A program made the translations under genes and the position numbers. Positions 1-12,570 of a DNA stretch of 64,000 nt are shown here, in pieces. How positions within the stretch are numbered: the stretch's first letter is position 1; the number at the start of each line of letters is the position of its first letter. The notes under the pieces were generated by a model. That model was given only the letters and a program-made list of their open reading frames with translations, had not been told where the DNA came from and made no database searches. The stretch is from Rhabdornis inornatus (lineage: Eukaryota; Chordata; Aves; Passeriformes; Rhabdornithidae), in the NCBI GenBank assembly GCA_013397075.1, contig VWZS01003477.1, positions 1,302,001-1,366,000 on the forward strand, read 5' to 3'.

Positions 1-772
1 AAGGAAAGACATAAGAAGACAACTGTTTTCGAAGTGGAAAATAAAGACTGTAGAGCCTACAGGATGGAGAATTACAGGCCAAATTTGAAGACACAGAAAT
101 CCTGGCACACTTGCAGTAACTCATGCTGGATGCTTTCTAATTAATCTAATAAAGCTTACAGCAGTTCTGCCAGATACAATATATCTTCCAGTAATCCCTA
201 AAAGGTGTAGAGATGAATGATCTCAGCTATGCAGACTTTGAGCAAAGTCTCAAGAAATAAGAACATGACACCTCAGCTGACAGATTTTCACATTAGTATG
301 CAACTCCACAAATGTTGTCACTGTTCCTACCCTTCCACTATACAAGGGTGGGGGGTCAAGAATACCAAGCACCTAAAGAACTTGCTGGCAGGAATGTAAC
401 AAATGAAAGCAAAAAATGTCTATTTGAAGGATGAAATATATTCTATGGTGGCAAGAGAGAAAAAAGAGAAAAGGTAGGAGAGTTTATAAAATCTTTCTTT
501 GAGACTGCCTGGGGAGAAGTTGAGCTCTATTGTTTCCCATTACCTTTTGTCCCATAAATCTTCCCTAAAGCCCAACTCTATGTCAATCTCTGAGATCGCC
601 CCAGAACTGCACCCTGTGGAGGACCCCAACCTTACAGAGGATTCCTATGTGCCAAAAGGAGTTTACTTTTTATTTTACAAGGTGTCAAGAGAAGGAAGGA
701 GAGGCAGAGGAGGAAGGGAGGAAGAGAGACCACTTGGGGAAAAAGAAGATGAAATATCCAAGACATTATTAC
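1..772 (-). other. TULP4: TULP4 downstream intron (partial)
   Basis: This is the beginning of the intron that follows the exon ending at 773 (donor GTAATA). Its far end is outside the window. On the transcript strand, 760-683 is strongly pyrimidine-rich with UCUCU and CUUCC runs. Open frames at 217-399 and 499-910 on the plus strand are short and without recognisable similarity. No other feature was seen. Confidence 0.85.
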
Positions 773-917
773 CTGGGGAGTTTAGGTGATTTGCTAGCTC
801 GACTGATTTTTGGAGATTTCTTTGCTGCCCAGTCATCGCTGAGTTCGATATCGCTGGAGTCAGAGCAGTTGCAGCTGTCAATCACAGTGGAAATCAAGCT
901 GTTTCCATAGATTTCAT
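773..917 (-). CDS. TULP4: TULP4 internal coding exon, tubby strand and Ser-Pro-Lys insertion (eighth in window)
   Basis: This 145-base exon is read as two bases, 47 codons and two bases. It begins (D)EIYGNSLISTVIDSCNCSDS and ends ASKSPKLP, about residues 496-543. EIYGNSLISTVID continues the tubby strand pattern. An acidic serine patch (SDSSDIELSDDW) and the start of the basic SPK repeats (KSPKISRASKSPKLPR) then open the long insertion. The acceptor is TTGATAG|ATGA and the donor CCCAG|GTAATA, phase 2. The remaining SPK repeats, the proline-rich exon and the C-terminal tubby half are not in the window. A CU-rich intronic stretch follows the donor in transcript sense at 760-683. Confidence 0.94.
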
Positions 918-1426
918 CTATCAAGACAGGCCCCAGAAAATTTAAGTGCTGTTTCAGAAAACTGGTATAAATTATAACTCTCAGCCATCAGAAGCATAAA
1001 CCTGATCCACAGGAAGCAGTTGAAATAAAACTTTGCAGAGGAAAATTAAATGTTCTCCACTCTGCCTTCAAACTCTGAATTTCCAATAGTTGAACTTAAG
1101 TGAACATGATTCAGAGGGATGAATAGCATTCAATTGACTTCAAAATTGAGACTAAAGAATATTTTCTGCTAATTAGCAATCCATTTTCCATTACTCAGAA
1201 TACAAGAAGTTCTCTTCTGTAAAACAGAAGGCAGCAGGGTTTAATTTCAGAAGCTTCTAGGTCACACTAAAGATTTTTTTCACATCAGAAAAAGATATCC
1301 AGATGCATCCATATGGCACATATGTATTTTTTAAAACTCTTGAGGATTTAATGATTAAGGACATTAACGATTAATGTCCAAAGTATTGCTAAATCATTTT
1401 TATACAGAGCAACAATTGAATTCTAC
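918..1426 (-). other. TULP4: TULP4 intron (509 bases)
   Basis: This phase 1 intron runs from donor GTAGAATTC to acceptor CTTGATAG. Its one notable element is a perfect 9-base inverted repeat at 1359-1379, lying 48 bases downstream of the donor in transcript sense. Nothing else was recognised. Confidence 0.88.
1359..1379. repeat. Perfect 9-base inverted repeat near a TULP4 donor
   Basis: GGACATTAA at 1359-1367 and TTAATGTCC at 1371-1379 are perfect reverse complements around CGA. The element lies 48 bases into the intron from the donor at 1426. Confidence 0.85.
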
Positions 1427-1661
1427 CTGCTTTTCCGTCTGTTTTAGGATCCATGATGACAAACTCCGGCCGCAACTTGCTGATACGACGTCCTTTCAGG
1501 ATGGGCACCAGTCCCCCAAGGTATTCCAAGTACAGAGTATAACATGGACCACCGACCTCTGGGTCATCTTCCGTCCGCTTCATGGTGCAGTGAAGCCGTT
1601 CATTACCAGCTGTTGGGTAGCTGACAAAATCTCTCATATTGTTTGGGTCTGGGATTGGAGG
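1427..1661 (-). CDS. TULP4: TULP4 internal coding exon, first part of split tubby domain (seventh in window)
   Basis: This 235-base exon encodes 78 codons plus one base, beginning PPIPDPNNMRDFVSYPTAGN and ending MDPKTDGKA, about residues 418-495. After a short proline linker closing the SOCS-box region, HCTMKRTEDD, YTLYLEYLGGLVPILKGRR and EFVIMDPKTD align in character with the opening strands of the tubby domain (strands ending in the ISxDP-type motif). In TULP4 this domain is interrupted by a long insertion, and its remainder is encoded left of this window. The acceptor is TTAATTAAG and the donor GCAG|GTAGAA, giving phase 1. The last codons (DGKA) differ from the SKP that I recall in human; the change comes from the exon's own end, not from a splice shift. 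Confidence 0.95.
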
Positions 1662-3800
1662 CTTAATTAAACAGAGGAAGGAAAGAGAAAGTTTTCTGAT
1701 ATTGGATGGGGTTTTTTCTTTTGTGGTGACTTAGTCCCAACACAACTAACTGAACTTGAACCCAACTCTAATTTGGCAGGTGAAGATTAGTATAGGTTAC
1801 TTCATGTGTTCTGCAGGACCCACATGCAAGACAGAGTGGCTTTGTGTTATTTAGTTAGGGCAAAAGCAGCTATATGCAGAAAACGAAAACTAAAACTAGT
1901 TATGTCAAAAAGGAAGGTTGAACCTGTGGTCAGAGCACTGAATGAGACAACAAGCCTGTCTTCAAGTTCCAGCTCTTATCAGAAACTTCTTTTTGAACTT
2001 GAGAAATATGGTCAAGTATCAGAGTATCTTGTCTCCTGCAGGCCCTCCAAGTGAACCTGGACACTCAGACCCCATTCCTGGTTAGTATTGGTACATGCTA
2101 TTACCACTATGCTACAATGCTGTCAACCATGAAAGAAACTTGTACTTTTTATATCACTTCCAAGCACATGTTCCATCCTAGCTAAGGGCCTATTTGTGTA
2201 CCATGTAGAGAAATACAAGCCAAAGCTTGGATTACTTTGCCCTGCTAGCCAGCCCACTGTATTAATCCATTAAAAACTCAGTCCTAAAGCAGTAGGACTG
2301 CTTTTGTCTAGGACAATATAGCCTGTATGACACAAATACTATTAATGTGTATAAGTCAACAGTTTCTTTCAAAATGAAAGTGTAAGAAAAAAATGGTAGG
2401 GAAAAAAATAGGCTGAGGAACGACCTATAATGTGGTCCACAAGCTGGAGGGGGAAGAGGAATGTACACAGGGAAGAGGGTGCCCTGCCTAGCATTGAGAG
2501 CATGGCTGACAATATAGGCCGAGTGGGTGACTGGGGTAAAGTATAAGTGCTGATGAGGCCCCAGAAACACCCATGAAACAGGACAGGCAAATGGCTTCTG
2601 GAAACCCCGCTTCCACCTCTCAGCTATGCAGTGGCACAACTGCTCTGCATCCTGGCATCTCCTCTAGGAGGTGACACAAGGGCTGTTGGCAATGATGTGC
2701 CCCTGTACACATCCCTCTGATCCCCACCAGGGCTCCCAGCCAACTGCTGCCTTCATTCAACCCATCCTGTCTCGTCCCCTGCCTTCCCTGACAGCCAGGA
2801 AACTGTCACTGATGCTTTAGACAGGGGTGGCTCTGGAACAATGGGGAAAGCATCCTGGGGAGAAGGATGGAAAGAACTGGAAACTTCCAGTCTGATAAAT
2901 GCTCTGCATCTTTGGAGATCCAGGAGTTATGGTTACAGCAAGGCATTTATTGTTCTTTGACAAATGAAATTATTTACAGTTGCACAAACTGCCCTGATTA
3001 GCAGTACCCAAATGGAACCATGCTGAATTATTATTTTGTAGGCATAATTTGTTCTCATTTAAGCTGGGCCAGTCACACTGATTTCAAATTAGTTGCTCTA
3101 GCTCTGCATTGTTTTAACAAGGACCTCTGGCTTAAGAGACTGCTGTAACACATACACAAAAAATCACAAAAATGTAATTTTTCATGTTTGAATGTCAAGC
3201 ATTTACCAGGTAATGCTCTGGTTTATAGGCTGTGATAAACAGCTTGGAAATCCCAAGATGTTACTAGAGGCAAAACCATAAAACAAACAAGTTGTGCAGA
3301 TGATTTTGCTTGTGGTACAGAAAAAGTGTAATACCTGGTTCATTATTCCATAGCACTGTTGGAGCAGTAGGATTAGCAGAACTCACTGTTAGCAGAAATG
3401 TCTGGGCAGCCCCAGGTCTTAAGCTTAACCTTCCTGGCAATATAAGCACTCATGTGACACATAGAACAGTTTTACCCCCGTGAATCCTTCCTGTAACTGT
3501 GACAGAATATTATCACCAGCGTGAGCTTCTTCAGAAGTCTTTGTGAGTCACCAGCGTATTTCACCCTTTTAATGTACTTGGGAAGGCCATCTCCACAGAA
3601 TAATGCAGATCAGCATGTGTGAGCCTTCTTTACAGATATTTAATAGGCACCAAATGCATCAGTGGAGTCTTGAAGAGGATAGGAAAGCTTTTAAAATGAT
3701 AAAATCTTGTAATTGAGCCATTGCCACTTAGGAGCACCATGGAGGGGGGAGGTTTAGTACCACTTTCCTCTTCACAATACACACATTTCTTTCTTTTTAC
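1662..3800 (-). other. TULP4: TULP4 intron (2.1 kb)
   Basis: This phase 0 intron runs from donor GTAAAA to acceptor TAATTAAG. A relatively GC-rich patch spans about 2430-2880, and the 125-codon minus-strand frame at 2262-2639 partly covers it. The translation is Tyr/Phe-rich and matches nothing I recognise, so I do not call a gene. No mobile element was recognised. Confidence 0.85.
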
Positions 3801-4025
3801 CTTGATTGTTGGTATAAAGGCAGTGGTGAGGTACGAGCAGAGCCGAGGGGGCAGGGTCAGCTTGCTGATGTCCTTGTCATCCCGCAGGCAGCCGGCGATG
3901 GTCTGCTGGCACAGCAGCTGCAGACTGGAGACCCTGTGCTCCACCCTGACAACATACAGCGCGGGCCCAGAAGCCATCAGCAGGCGGGAGTCCCTGTGAC
4001 CCCAACAGATCGAGATGATGGGACG
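3801..4025 (-). CDS. TULP4: TULP4 internal coding exon, last WD40 strands and SOCS box (sixth in window)
   Basis: This 225-base exon encodes 75 codons, beginning RPIISICWGHRDSRLLMASG and ending TAFIPTIK, about residues 343-417. IISICWGHRDSRLLMASG with ALYVVRV closes the propeller. It is followed by a SOCS box. SLQLLCQQTI fits the BC-box pattern (L-x-x-L-C) that binds Elongin C, and LTLPPRLCSYL fits the cullin-box position (LPxP-like) used to recruit Cullin-5. From family knowledge this makes TULP4 a likely E3 ligase adaptor, with the propeller or tubby domain choosing partners. The acceptor is TTCATGCAG and the donor AAG|GTAAAA, phase 0 at both ends; in-frame skipping would delete the whole SOCS box. 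The linker AGCLRDDKDI between the two boxes differs from my memory of the human sequence. Confidence 0.96.
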
Positions 4026-6162
4026 CTGCATGAAGAGCAAAAGAATACAACTTCAAAAGATTTTGTGCAAAAGATCCTTTTCCCAAGATGGCTGCACAAC
4101 AAGTGCACGAATTCAGCACCAATCACATTACCCTAAGTCTTCCAGAAACTTGAAAGTGCCCACCACTGCCTGCAGAAGAAGAAAGTGAACATCTCAAATC
4201 ATCATAAACAGCCGTTGATGTTTATTCAGTGCTTTTTACTCAGAATGCTTAAAGGTCTTCATACAAGGAATCAGCTACCAAATTCAGTACCTAGATAGGA
4301 TAAGCCACTTTAAAGACACAGGGTGTTGAGAAGCAGGATCTTTTCATGCCCCATCCAAATTATTTATTCAGTCATCTAATCAGTGTTCTTCCACTGGTAA
4401 TAGCTCATATTTCACAACTGAAAATTATATGCCCAGAGACACTTAAAAAACAAGTGGAAAAAACTCAATCAGCTTTCTTGTCTTGCGCCAAGTCTTCTGC
4501 TGCAGTGTCTCTTTTGAACTATTCCCAGAGGAACTGAACTGTGAAAGAGCATCAGGAATGCAACAGAGAATGGCCTTTTGTCTTCTACTTGTCTACACTC
4601 AGAAATGTCTAAATCACAACAGTAAAAACAGAAAGAGTTAGGGCCAACTGGTACTAAATGTCACAACATGGATCAGAATAATAACAAACAAACAACTGCT
4701 GCTTAGGACATTTATTTCCTGCTTGCAAGGAGTTCCCTAAACTTTCCTTCTAAATCCCATCTTTTCTTGTAAAGTACCAGTCTGTTGTGACCTCCTCTAG
4801 CCCTATGATCATTACTTTTGCCCTTAAGCACTACTTGCACCCACCTGTCATCTTTTGCTTTCTGTGTTACAAAGCACCTGTATTTGCTAAAATAGACACA
4901 CCCTGTGGTATTTCAATCCCATCTGCTACCTCTGTGTCAAGAAACAACACAGAGTAAAAATGAAACTCTAACTCCATGAAGAATACTGAACAGCAGGCTG
5001 CCATCAGTGAACTACAAAAGATTTACTCTTTTCTGTGAAGGTCTTCCTTATTTTCACAATCTGTGACACTCAGAAGTGTAAGCAAACATGTTTTTCATCT
5101 AAATAATGAATTGTATTTATTGAAAGGTCAAGGTATCTTTGGAATATCTTTTCACAAGATGCATCAAACAAGAAGACAGGGTCAAGACACACAATAATAA
5201 CTTTTATTCGCTCCTCAATTAGCAGCACGGTACCCACATAGTAGGGTTAGATCAGCCCAGAGGTTACTCATCTGCTCTGGGGAAAAAACCTCCTTCCATT
5301 TAAAAATTCAAGATGCTTAAAGGTGAGAAACTGGGCAGAGTTTTTCTTAATGTGACTGATACGAAGCAAAATGCAGCTGGCACAGCACTGTGTCAATGCT
5401 TATCATCAAGATAAAGCATTGGATGAAAAACTTTTTCACAGAGGAGATCTTCCCTACTATGTCATCTTAACCTGAATTTAAATTTCAAATACTGAAATTT
5501 ACTGGAAAATACTGGTTTTAAAGTAGGAGGAATGAAGGGACTTCATTTTAATTACATCTAGGCAATACCACACACACACCTCCACAAAGGCACAAATCTT
5601 CATGCAGACTGATACACAAATAGAAAGCAGCAACACGTGAACCTTGTGATTTTCACAGTAATTGTTAAATGCATTTTGTAGTGGAGAACTTCAAAAGAAT
5701 TGAGAAATCCTTTGTGTACAATCAATAATTCTACATGGCGTGTCATAACCTCAATCTCTGGGATACAGCCTTACATTTGAGGAGAGGTCACAAGAAGTAT
5801 CCCCTACTGATTGGTATTTTCATGATTTGTGAGTGTGGCTCGGCCCTCGCACTGTCTGGCAGCAATGAGACAGTTCAAGCTGCTTAGAAAATAAATGCAG
5901 TTGAAAAGGCACTGGCACAAGGTAGGTACCTGCCACATCTACTGTATGACAGCCTGAGAACAGCACAGTAGAAGTGACCCTGATTTTCCCCAAGGGCTGA
6001 ATCCCAGCATGGGCAGCATTATCTACCTGATCAAAACTGCATCCTGCTGTTCACCTTGCATCAGCTACATCTTACCTATAAACACAGTGAGGGAACAAAC
6101 AAGTATGTGACGTGGCACACAAATGTTTATTTATTGGATAGACCTTAATGGCAGAAGAGAAG

Positions 6163-6252
6163 TCTAATATCCCAGCTATCATAATCCAATACAGCACACT
6201 CAGACCTTGTGTCTCATATTGCAGCTATTATAACCCAATATATCACACCCAG
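6163..6252. repeat. Imperfect tandem duplication, 49-base period
   Basis: Two 41-base arms at 6163-6203 and 6212-6252 both run TCT-ATAT-CAGCTAT-ATAA-CCAATA-CACAC-CAG, with roughly eight mismatches. They are separated by eight bases. No coding role is apparent. Confidence 0.7.
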
Positions 6253-9200
6253 GTAGGACGTTCTTCATCCAAACAGAGTCAAATAAAACCACCTCTTTCC
6301 TCAGGTTACTGCTGCATGCAGAGAACATCAGAGGTGCAGATAGTAGCAGTGCAAGAACCTTTGCAATCTAAAACATGGTCTCAAGGGAAAGGTTTTTCAG
6401 AAGCTTTGAAACATGGGGTGGAACCTCTGGCAACATAGCTCTGTGGATCTCTGTAGAGCAGAAAGTCAGAAGTTGAAAACCTCACCATTTTCCAACAGGC
6501 AACCATAATTCTAAACTTCTCAATGTATGATGCTCTTATATTGCTTATGAATGTATATGCAAACAATATGTGAGTGGGTCCACGGTTAAACAAACACACA
6601 CACACTTAATACCTACAAGTGCTGTACTGTTTGTAAATCATGACATTCCTACTCTTCCATTTGTACAATTAGTCTCCCCACATACCTCATTATGTTTTAA
6701 TATTTTCAACCTCAGCAAAGAGCGCTTGCACCACACCACCAGACACACCTTGCCTTTCTTTCTCTGAAATGGTCAGATCCTTGGTGCTCCTCCAGCCCAC
6801 TGCTCAGCAACATTTAATTTACACTGAAGGGCTAAGACTTCAGATGAGCTTCAGGGAAAACTAGCCTGTCGTTACAGGCTTGGAGAAATAAAAGATCACC
6901 CAAATGCCAGATGTGACCTGACCTTTAAAGTACTGCTCCAATAACATTTTTCAATAACTATGGTTCCTAGTCTTTCCCTTGCTGGACAAGGGATATGAAT
7001 CAATTATTGCAGTAAGTCAGTTATGAGCTGGCCACAGCTTTCTTTTCAAACACTACTGAGAAAAAACAATTGACCTCCAACATCCAACACAAAAGTATTT
7101 CTCCTCATAAAGCATCCACTTATTTGCACTGTTTTAGCAAAACAAGGAAGTACAAAAGTTGTTGTATCCACCTTCTACAAAATCAACAAGCAGACTCTAG
7201 GACAGAAGAATTTTATTTTCCATGTTTGCACAGTTAGGTTTTTTCTTCTGCTAGGAACAAAGAAATGCAGCCACAAATATTACATGAGAATTTCTAATTT
7301 CACTTTGCATATAAAAATAACATTAGGCTTTGAAAAATCCCAGCATAAACTGTAAATACCTGAATGAATTTCAGGGTTTAAATATCAACATGTAGCTCTA
7401 TGACAATTGTATATTAGAAACCATTGGCTAAAACACAAGAAAAAAGAAAAAGATGCTTTATCAGGAGAAATGCTGACTGAAAATACATCTCAACAAGTGA
7501 CCAACAAGGAGCTCTTTTGCCATTTCTTTCCAATTGGGCTTGAAAGTGAGCTACAGCTGCTCACGTATGTACCCCCAGCTGTGATGTCAATTCCCCTTAG
7601 AAAAGCATGCAGGAATGGAGATTCCCACTCAAAGCTCTGTGGTTGTTTCTTATAAGTCACTCTACTATTTCTCTTACAGGAGAGAACATAATTTATATAC
7701 ATTCCATCACTTGTATGCACTTCAGTCAATGAAAACACTGTTCTAGCTGATTCTTGCTGCCTGCCTTGAGCTCAGAAATCCTGAGCATGGGGTCTGCCTG
7801 CTGCTTGAACTAATCCCTTGTTTGTTAGCACTGGGATTCCCACTCGTAATGAAATAAAAATAGTATTCCAGGGCAGAAAGCCCAGGAACTCGCAGGACTT
7901 TTCTCAGGAGGAAGAACACAACTGCAAAATAGTATCCAGAGAATGGCATGTGTAAGTAGGTTGCTCTCACTCCTGACTGCTGATGTGGAGATGCACACTC
8001 TTCCCTCTGAGACAAACTGCAAGGTGCAATGGCTGCAGTGCCCACCTGGCTCTTGTGCGTTGTGTGTGTGCACACCTCTGTACTGCCACAGCATTCATGG
8101 ATGGCTGGGGGAAAGCAACCTAACACTCCTTCATTCTTCTGCTCCTCATATTTACAGTGGGAAAAATATTAACTGCTAAGAACTGACAGTGAAAAATGAT
8201 GAGAAATCTGCCACTGCTGTGGCCTGATACGATTTTTGATGTAGTAAACTCTGATTTGATTTGCAGCTTTTTTTTATATCCTCTCTATTTCTACAGTATT
8301 TTTTAAGAAGTCAATACAAGATTCCATTCGAACAGAAAGAGTTGCTTAGAAAAGTGTCTTCAATTTCCAGTGCTGATCAAAATCAATTTCTGCAGCAGAG
8401 ATGATCCTATGGCCTATATAAAGAACACCAGGGTCTTTATTGATATCCTAAAGTATGTTTCACCACTTAGTCCTAAACTGTTGCTTTTTTCCTGTAAGAA
8501 AACAATTCTTCTTGAAGTTTTGTTTTCACCCCATAACAACTAAATAGAATTGATTTCAGGAAATATAAATGAAAGGCAACATTAATTCAGATGCAACAAA
8601 CCTGAACACTCTGTGTGAAATAAATGAAGTAAGCAAGGTCTGCTCAGCTGAATAACATAAAAAGCAGCCTCTTCTTTCAGAACTTTTTGATCTGAATTAA
8701 ACCTAAAATTGCACCTTCCTTCTCTAACCTTTACAGAACTACCAGGTTTCTGCAGGATCATATAATCTTAAATCTATTTATTTAGATGCTGGGACATTTC
8801 CAGCAGAGAACCAGTCTCTGAAATGCTGACCAGCTCCAGCAGGTCTATAGCAAGTTGGCTGTCTTCTCAAAGACTTCTGGAAACTTCTTCCATAAAGATT
8901 TAGTCTTTGGTACACCACTTTGAATTAGGTTTAAAAATATTACACTGATAAACATGGGGTTTTTACATTCAATCTTGTTTATACCACATGTGAAACTTAG
9001 TTCACTCTCATCCTCCTTCACTGCACTGGAGATAGAATCTGTACTCACACCAGTTTACACAGTGATAGAAAAGGTTAAAGTAATGTAAATTTACTGTAGA
9101 ATTAAAGGTATATGGAGGAGATCTGCCTTTTAGCTTCCAAATCTGTGCTCTTGTTCCCCTGGTCCTCTCTGGGACATATTAAAAAGATCATAAAATCTGA

Positions 9201-9266
9201 AGAAGGGACCAAATATAAGCCACAAGACGGAACCATTAGAAAGAAAAAATTCACAAGTTTGTTAAA

Positions 9267-9325
9267 GTTAGATAATATTGAAGATAGACAGATAGATAAT
9301 ATTGGCAGTTAGATAATATTGAAGA
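9267..9325. repeat. Short interspersed direct repeats (AGATAATATTG)
   Basis: An 18-base unit, GTTAGATAATATTGAAGA, occurs perfectly at 9267-9284 and 9308-9325. A third partial copy of its core lies at 9294-9304, next to GATA-rich sequence. The pattern is consistent with local replication slippage. Confidence 0.8.
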
Positions 9326-10663
9326 GATCCTGTAGGAGACTCCTGTTTCAAGTTCAGGATATAGGAAGATATGAAGCATCTGTTTCCAATCAGCAGTGAC
9401 AGCGGGTACAGTTAGTTGATATAATAAAGACCTGTCTGCACACTGGATGAGAACTTCTAAAGTGACAGAACTGGGTTGCACCATTTGGTAAACAATTTTA
9501 ACAGGACTATAAAACCGGCTCAAATGAGTTGATTATTCTCATCCCTGCTTGATGCCAGGGAAAGGCTGTGAGAATTTACCAAACAACGTAAGAAATTAAC
9601 ATTCTTCCAATAAAAACATTATGACCAGCAAGGCAGCCTGCTGTTGCAATCTCATTTCTAAATGTTGAAAAGGCAGGACCATGAAAAAACCGGGCATATT
9701 TTTGCTCACATTGGTGTTCGTGATATATACAAAGACAGGTGTAGAAAGAGGTAAATTTTACAGAAATTGAAAGCATGTTTTTGAATAGACATCAGCTGAT
9801 TGCCAGCCCTTAAGATATGCTCTCTGCATAGAATTCAGTTCAGTATTTGATCAGCCCTAACCAATGCTTTTTCAGCTCTTTTCACTCTATTCTGCAAACA
9901 CATCCTTGCAGGATGCCAGGCTGAAGCCCCAGAACCAGGAAGAGGAGCAACTGCTACAATATGCCAACTCTACCACTCTGTTTATGAATATTGTTTTTCA
10001 AACAAAGCTACTGCTTTTATATTTCAATACTTCTAAACAAGTGTGATTTCCTTATCTAGAGTTTTATAGTCAGCAGACTAGGTTTATGAACTATGAATTC
10101 CTACACTGAAGGTAAAAGCTTAACAGAGTTAATCAAACAAGACAGAGGATGCCAAAACTAAAGCTGGAGGAGAAGGCAGATATAAAACATCTTGAAGGGA
10201 TCCATGACAACAGTCATCACTGAGATGAGTTACCTGCAGTTCCCAAATCTATTCTACCACTGGGGTTTTCACTTTATGGTCAGTAACATTCCAGCCAAGT
10301 TGCATATAAATCCTGTTAGTCTTAGACTGAGTTTTGCTATAAACAATAAAATGTTTCCTGAATATCCTACTGAAGACAGGACAGACAAACAGCAGAAACA
10401 AAAAGAGTTCAGTATATCTTACTGATAAAATTTTCAGACATCTGCTACGTCAAAGAATTGGGACAGAGGACCACATGGAAAATCAGTTTTGTACCTGTAA
10501 TGCATTATTTTTTACATTCACAGTTGTTTTATTTTTTCTGGCTTTTGTATTCAGAACAACATTCATTTATAATCAATGCACTTTTCCAGTCACACATTTG
10601 CTTCTTCATAAGAAAGTCTTAGCAGAAGAGTTCAAAATGAGGAAACTCTTTTATTTTCTTCAA

Positions 10664-10677
10664 TTTTTTTTTTTTTN
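10664..10677. other. Poly-T run ending in an ambiguous base
   Basis: Thirteen T residues are followed by N at 10677 and then CAG. The N most likely marks uncertain homopolymer length in the assembly. It lies deep in an intron and affects no exon. Confidence 0.9.
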
Positions 10678-12450
10678 CAGTGATGAATCTTGTAAAATCC
10701 CATTACAAGGCTGGCTGCCATGGTACAGAAAACTAATTAATTTACTCTGATGAATTTGTCATGAGACAAATTACTAGGACCACTGACTCACTCTCGTCTT
10801 TGCAAATACATCTTTGGAGCAGAGGCACAGCATAACAGAAGTTACCAGCATCTTTTTTGCAACAGTGTTTTTTTTCTGGTTTTGTCAGTAAACTAAATAC
10901 TTGACAATGTTCTAGCATACCTGTCATTTAGCTGGTAATACTGCTAGACCAGCATTCAAATACGTAAGAGAATAAGGTCCACATAAGCAGATACAGGAGT
11001 TCTTCTGAAAGACCCCTCACTTCCTCCTGCAGGTGAGTAAATATGAATTTAGATGCACCAAATAAAGAGACTAAACACTGACTAATAAAAGAAGAAGGGT
11101 GCCTCTAATTTTAGGTAGGTTTACGTGCACAGTTTTTTAATAAACATAAATATATCAGTTTGAATGTTATTTTTATTCTGATTTCCAAAGGAAATGAGAC
11201 TCCTTGATTTTGTTATTAAGTGGTGGTTGCCTCTCCTGACTGTCCTCATCCTTCACTTGCAACCTGGCTTACAACTTCTGAAGTTGTTGGCTTTTAGTAT
11301 GCAGTTGACAATGGAGGAAGAAATAGGAAGAAATCTCCATTACATTAATATATTGCTATTCCAAACAAAAAGAGCAGCTGGAAAGAGTAGAAAAGCTTAT
11401 GTTACCACTGCCAAGTACAAACTTGGCATTCACCTGTTCTGCCTGACCTCTCAGCTGCCCTGTAAGCACTCGCATAATGGCAGAATAATTAGCCCCCCAC
11501 TTCAGCCACAATATGTGCTTTCTCCCAGATGGTTAAGTAGATGAGAAAGGAGAAGAGCTGAAAACATGAAAAGAAGTTGAAGCTATACATGGAGAACTAG
11601 AGGAGATGAAAGTATTTAAATGAAGGAGAATTTGAGATTAGCAGGAACAAAGGAGTGAGGAAAAAGCCCACACACACGTGTACCTTGGGGCAACCTGACC
11701 TGGTGGGTTCTGATGCTCAAACCACAGATTTCACAGCCTGGCACCAGAGGGTTCAACAGCTAATGTGCACATACTGAGTTCTGGTACTGAAGTAAGAGAA
11801 CAAGGTTTGATTTTCACCTGGGCTGGGAAAAAGCAACACTGATATAATTATGTTTTCTTCAGAACTGATCCAGAGAGGAAAGGGCTGTGCTACTCTGCTG
11901 CAAGGGCTACGTTTAAGACAATAAAGCTGTGCTTATGGGTAAGTCCTTTAGGTACCTAAATCAGCATTAGATATCACTGTACATACTTAGGTTGGCTTTA
12001 GAGACCATTACTTTACACTTTACACAATCTATCTAAATTAGAGTGCTAAGGTTAATAAGCACAGGTTAATGCTAAATATAAGCAAACACAAAGGCTTAGC
12101 AGATGGTTTACTATGTCACCCTTTTGCATCCATTCCAGATCAGGATACTGAAAAAAAATTATAATACATGGTATCATCATTAAATAGAATTAATATATCT
12201 ATAGCATTTTTCTTCACTTTTAGATTTCAAAGCTATTATAAAGTTTCATTACTAGCAGCAGAAATCAGAATGGAGTCATCCCTATTCTGCAGAAAATGAC
12301 ACAATTAAATTCAGCTGGGCTCTGCAAAGACCTATGAAGCATGCTGTGCTCCTGAGCAGCTCACGGACCATGTGCTGGCATTTACTTGGCAAGTTACCTG
12401 AGGTTACTGCATCACACCAAATGATTGTACATTAGAAAATTACAGAAACA

Positions 12451-12570
12451 ATCTTGTAGTTATGATACTGGACTTGGAATATTTTTGTCCAGCTCTTGGC
12501 TCTGCTACAACATTAAGCAAGTTATTCTTTTTCTCCTCAGTCACTTATCCATAAAACAATAGAATTTTCT
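12451..12570 (+). mobile_element. MIR-like SINE relic
   Basis: Plus-strand blocks occur in the MIR consensus order: ACTGGACTTGGAATA, TCCAGCTCTTGGCTCTGC, AAGCAAGTTATTC, TCTCCTCAGT and ATCCATAAAACAATAGAAT. These correspond to the B-box, CORE and 'cctcagtttcctcatctgtaaaatg' parts of MIR. The copy is heavily mutated but collinear. Confidence 0.65.

Noticed and set aside
2262..2639. 125-codon minus-strand open frame
   Set aside because: No family resemblance; it lies inside the intron between two securely joined TULP4 exons.
5220..5245. TAGCAGCACG, the start of a known microRNA seed region
   Set aside because: The match stops after ten bases and no precursor hairpin follows.
10664..10690. Poly-T followed by NCAG, resembling a plus-strand 3' splice site
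   Set aside because: The only gene evidence is on the minus strand, no plus-strand exon follows, and the N points to homopolymer uncertainty.
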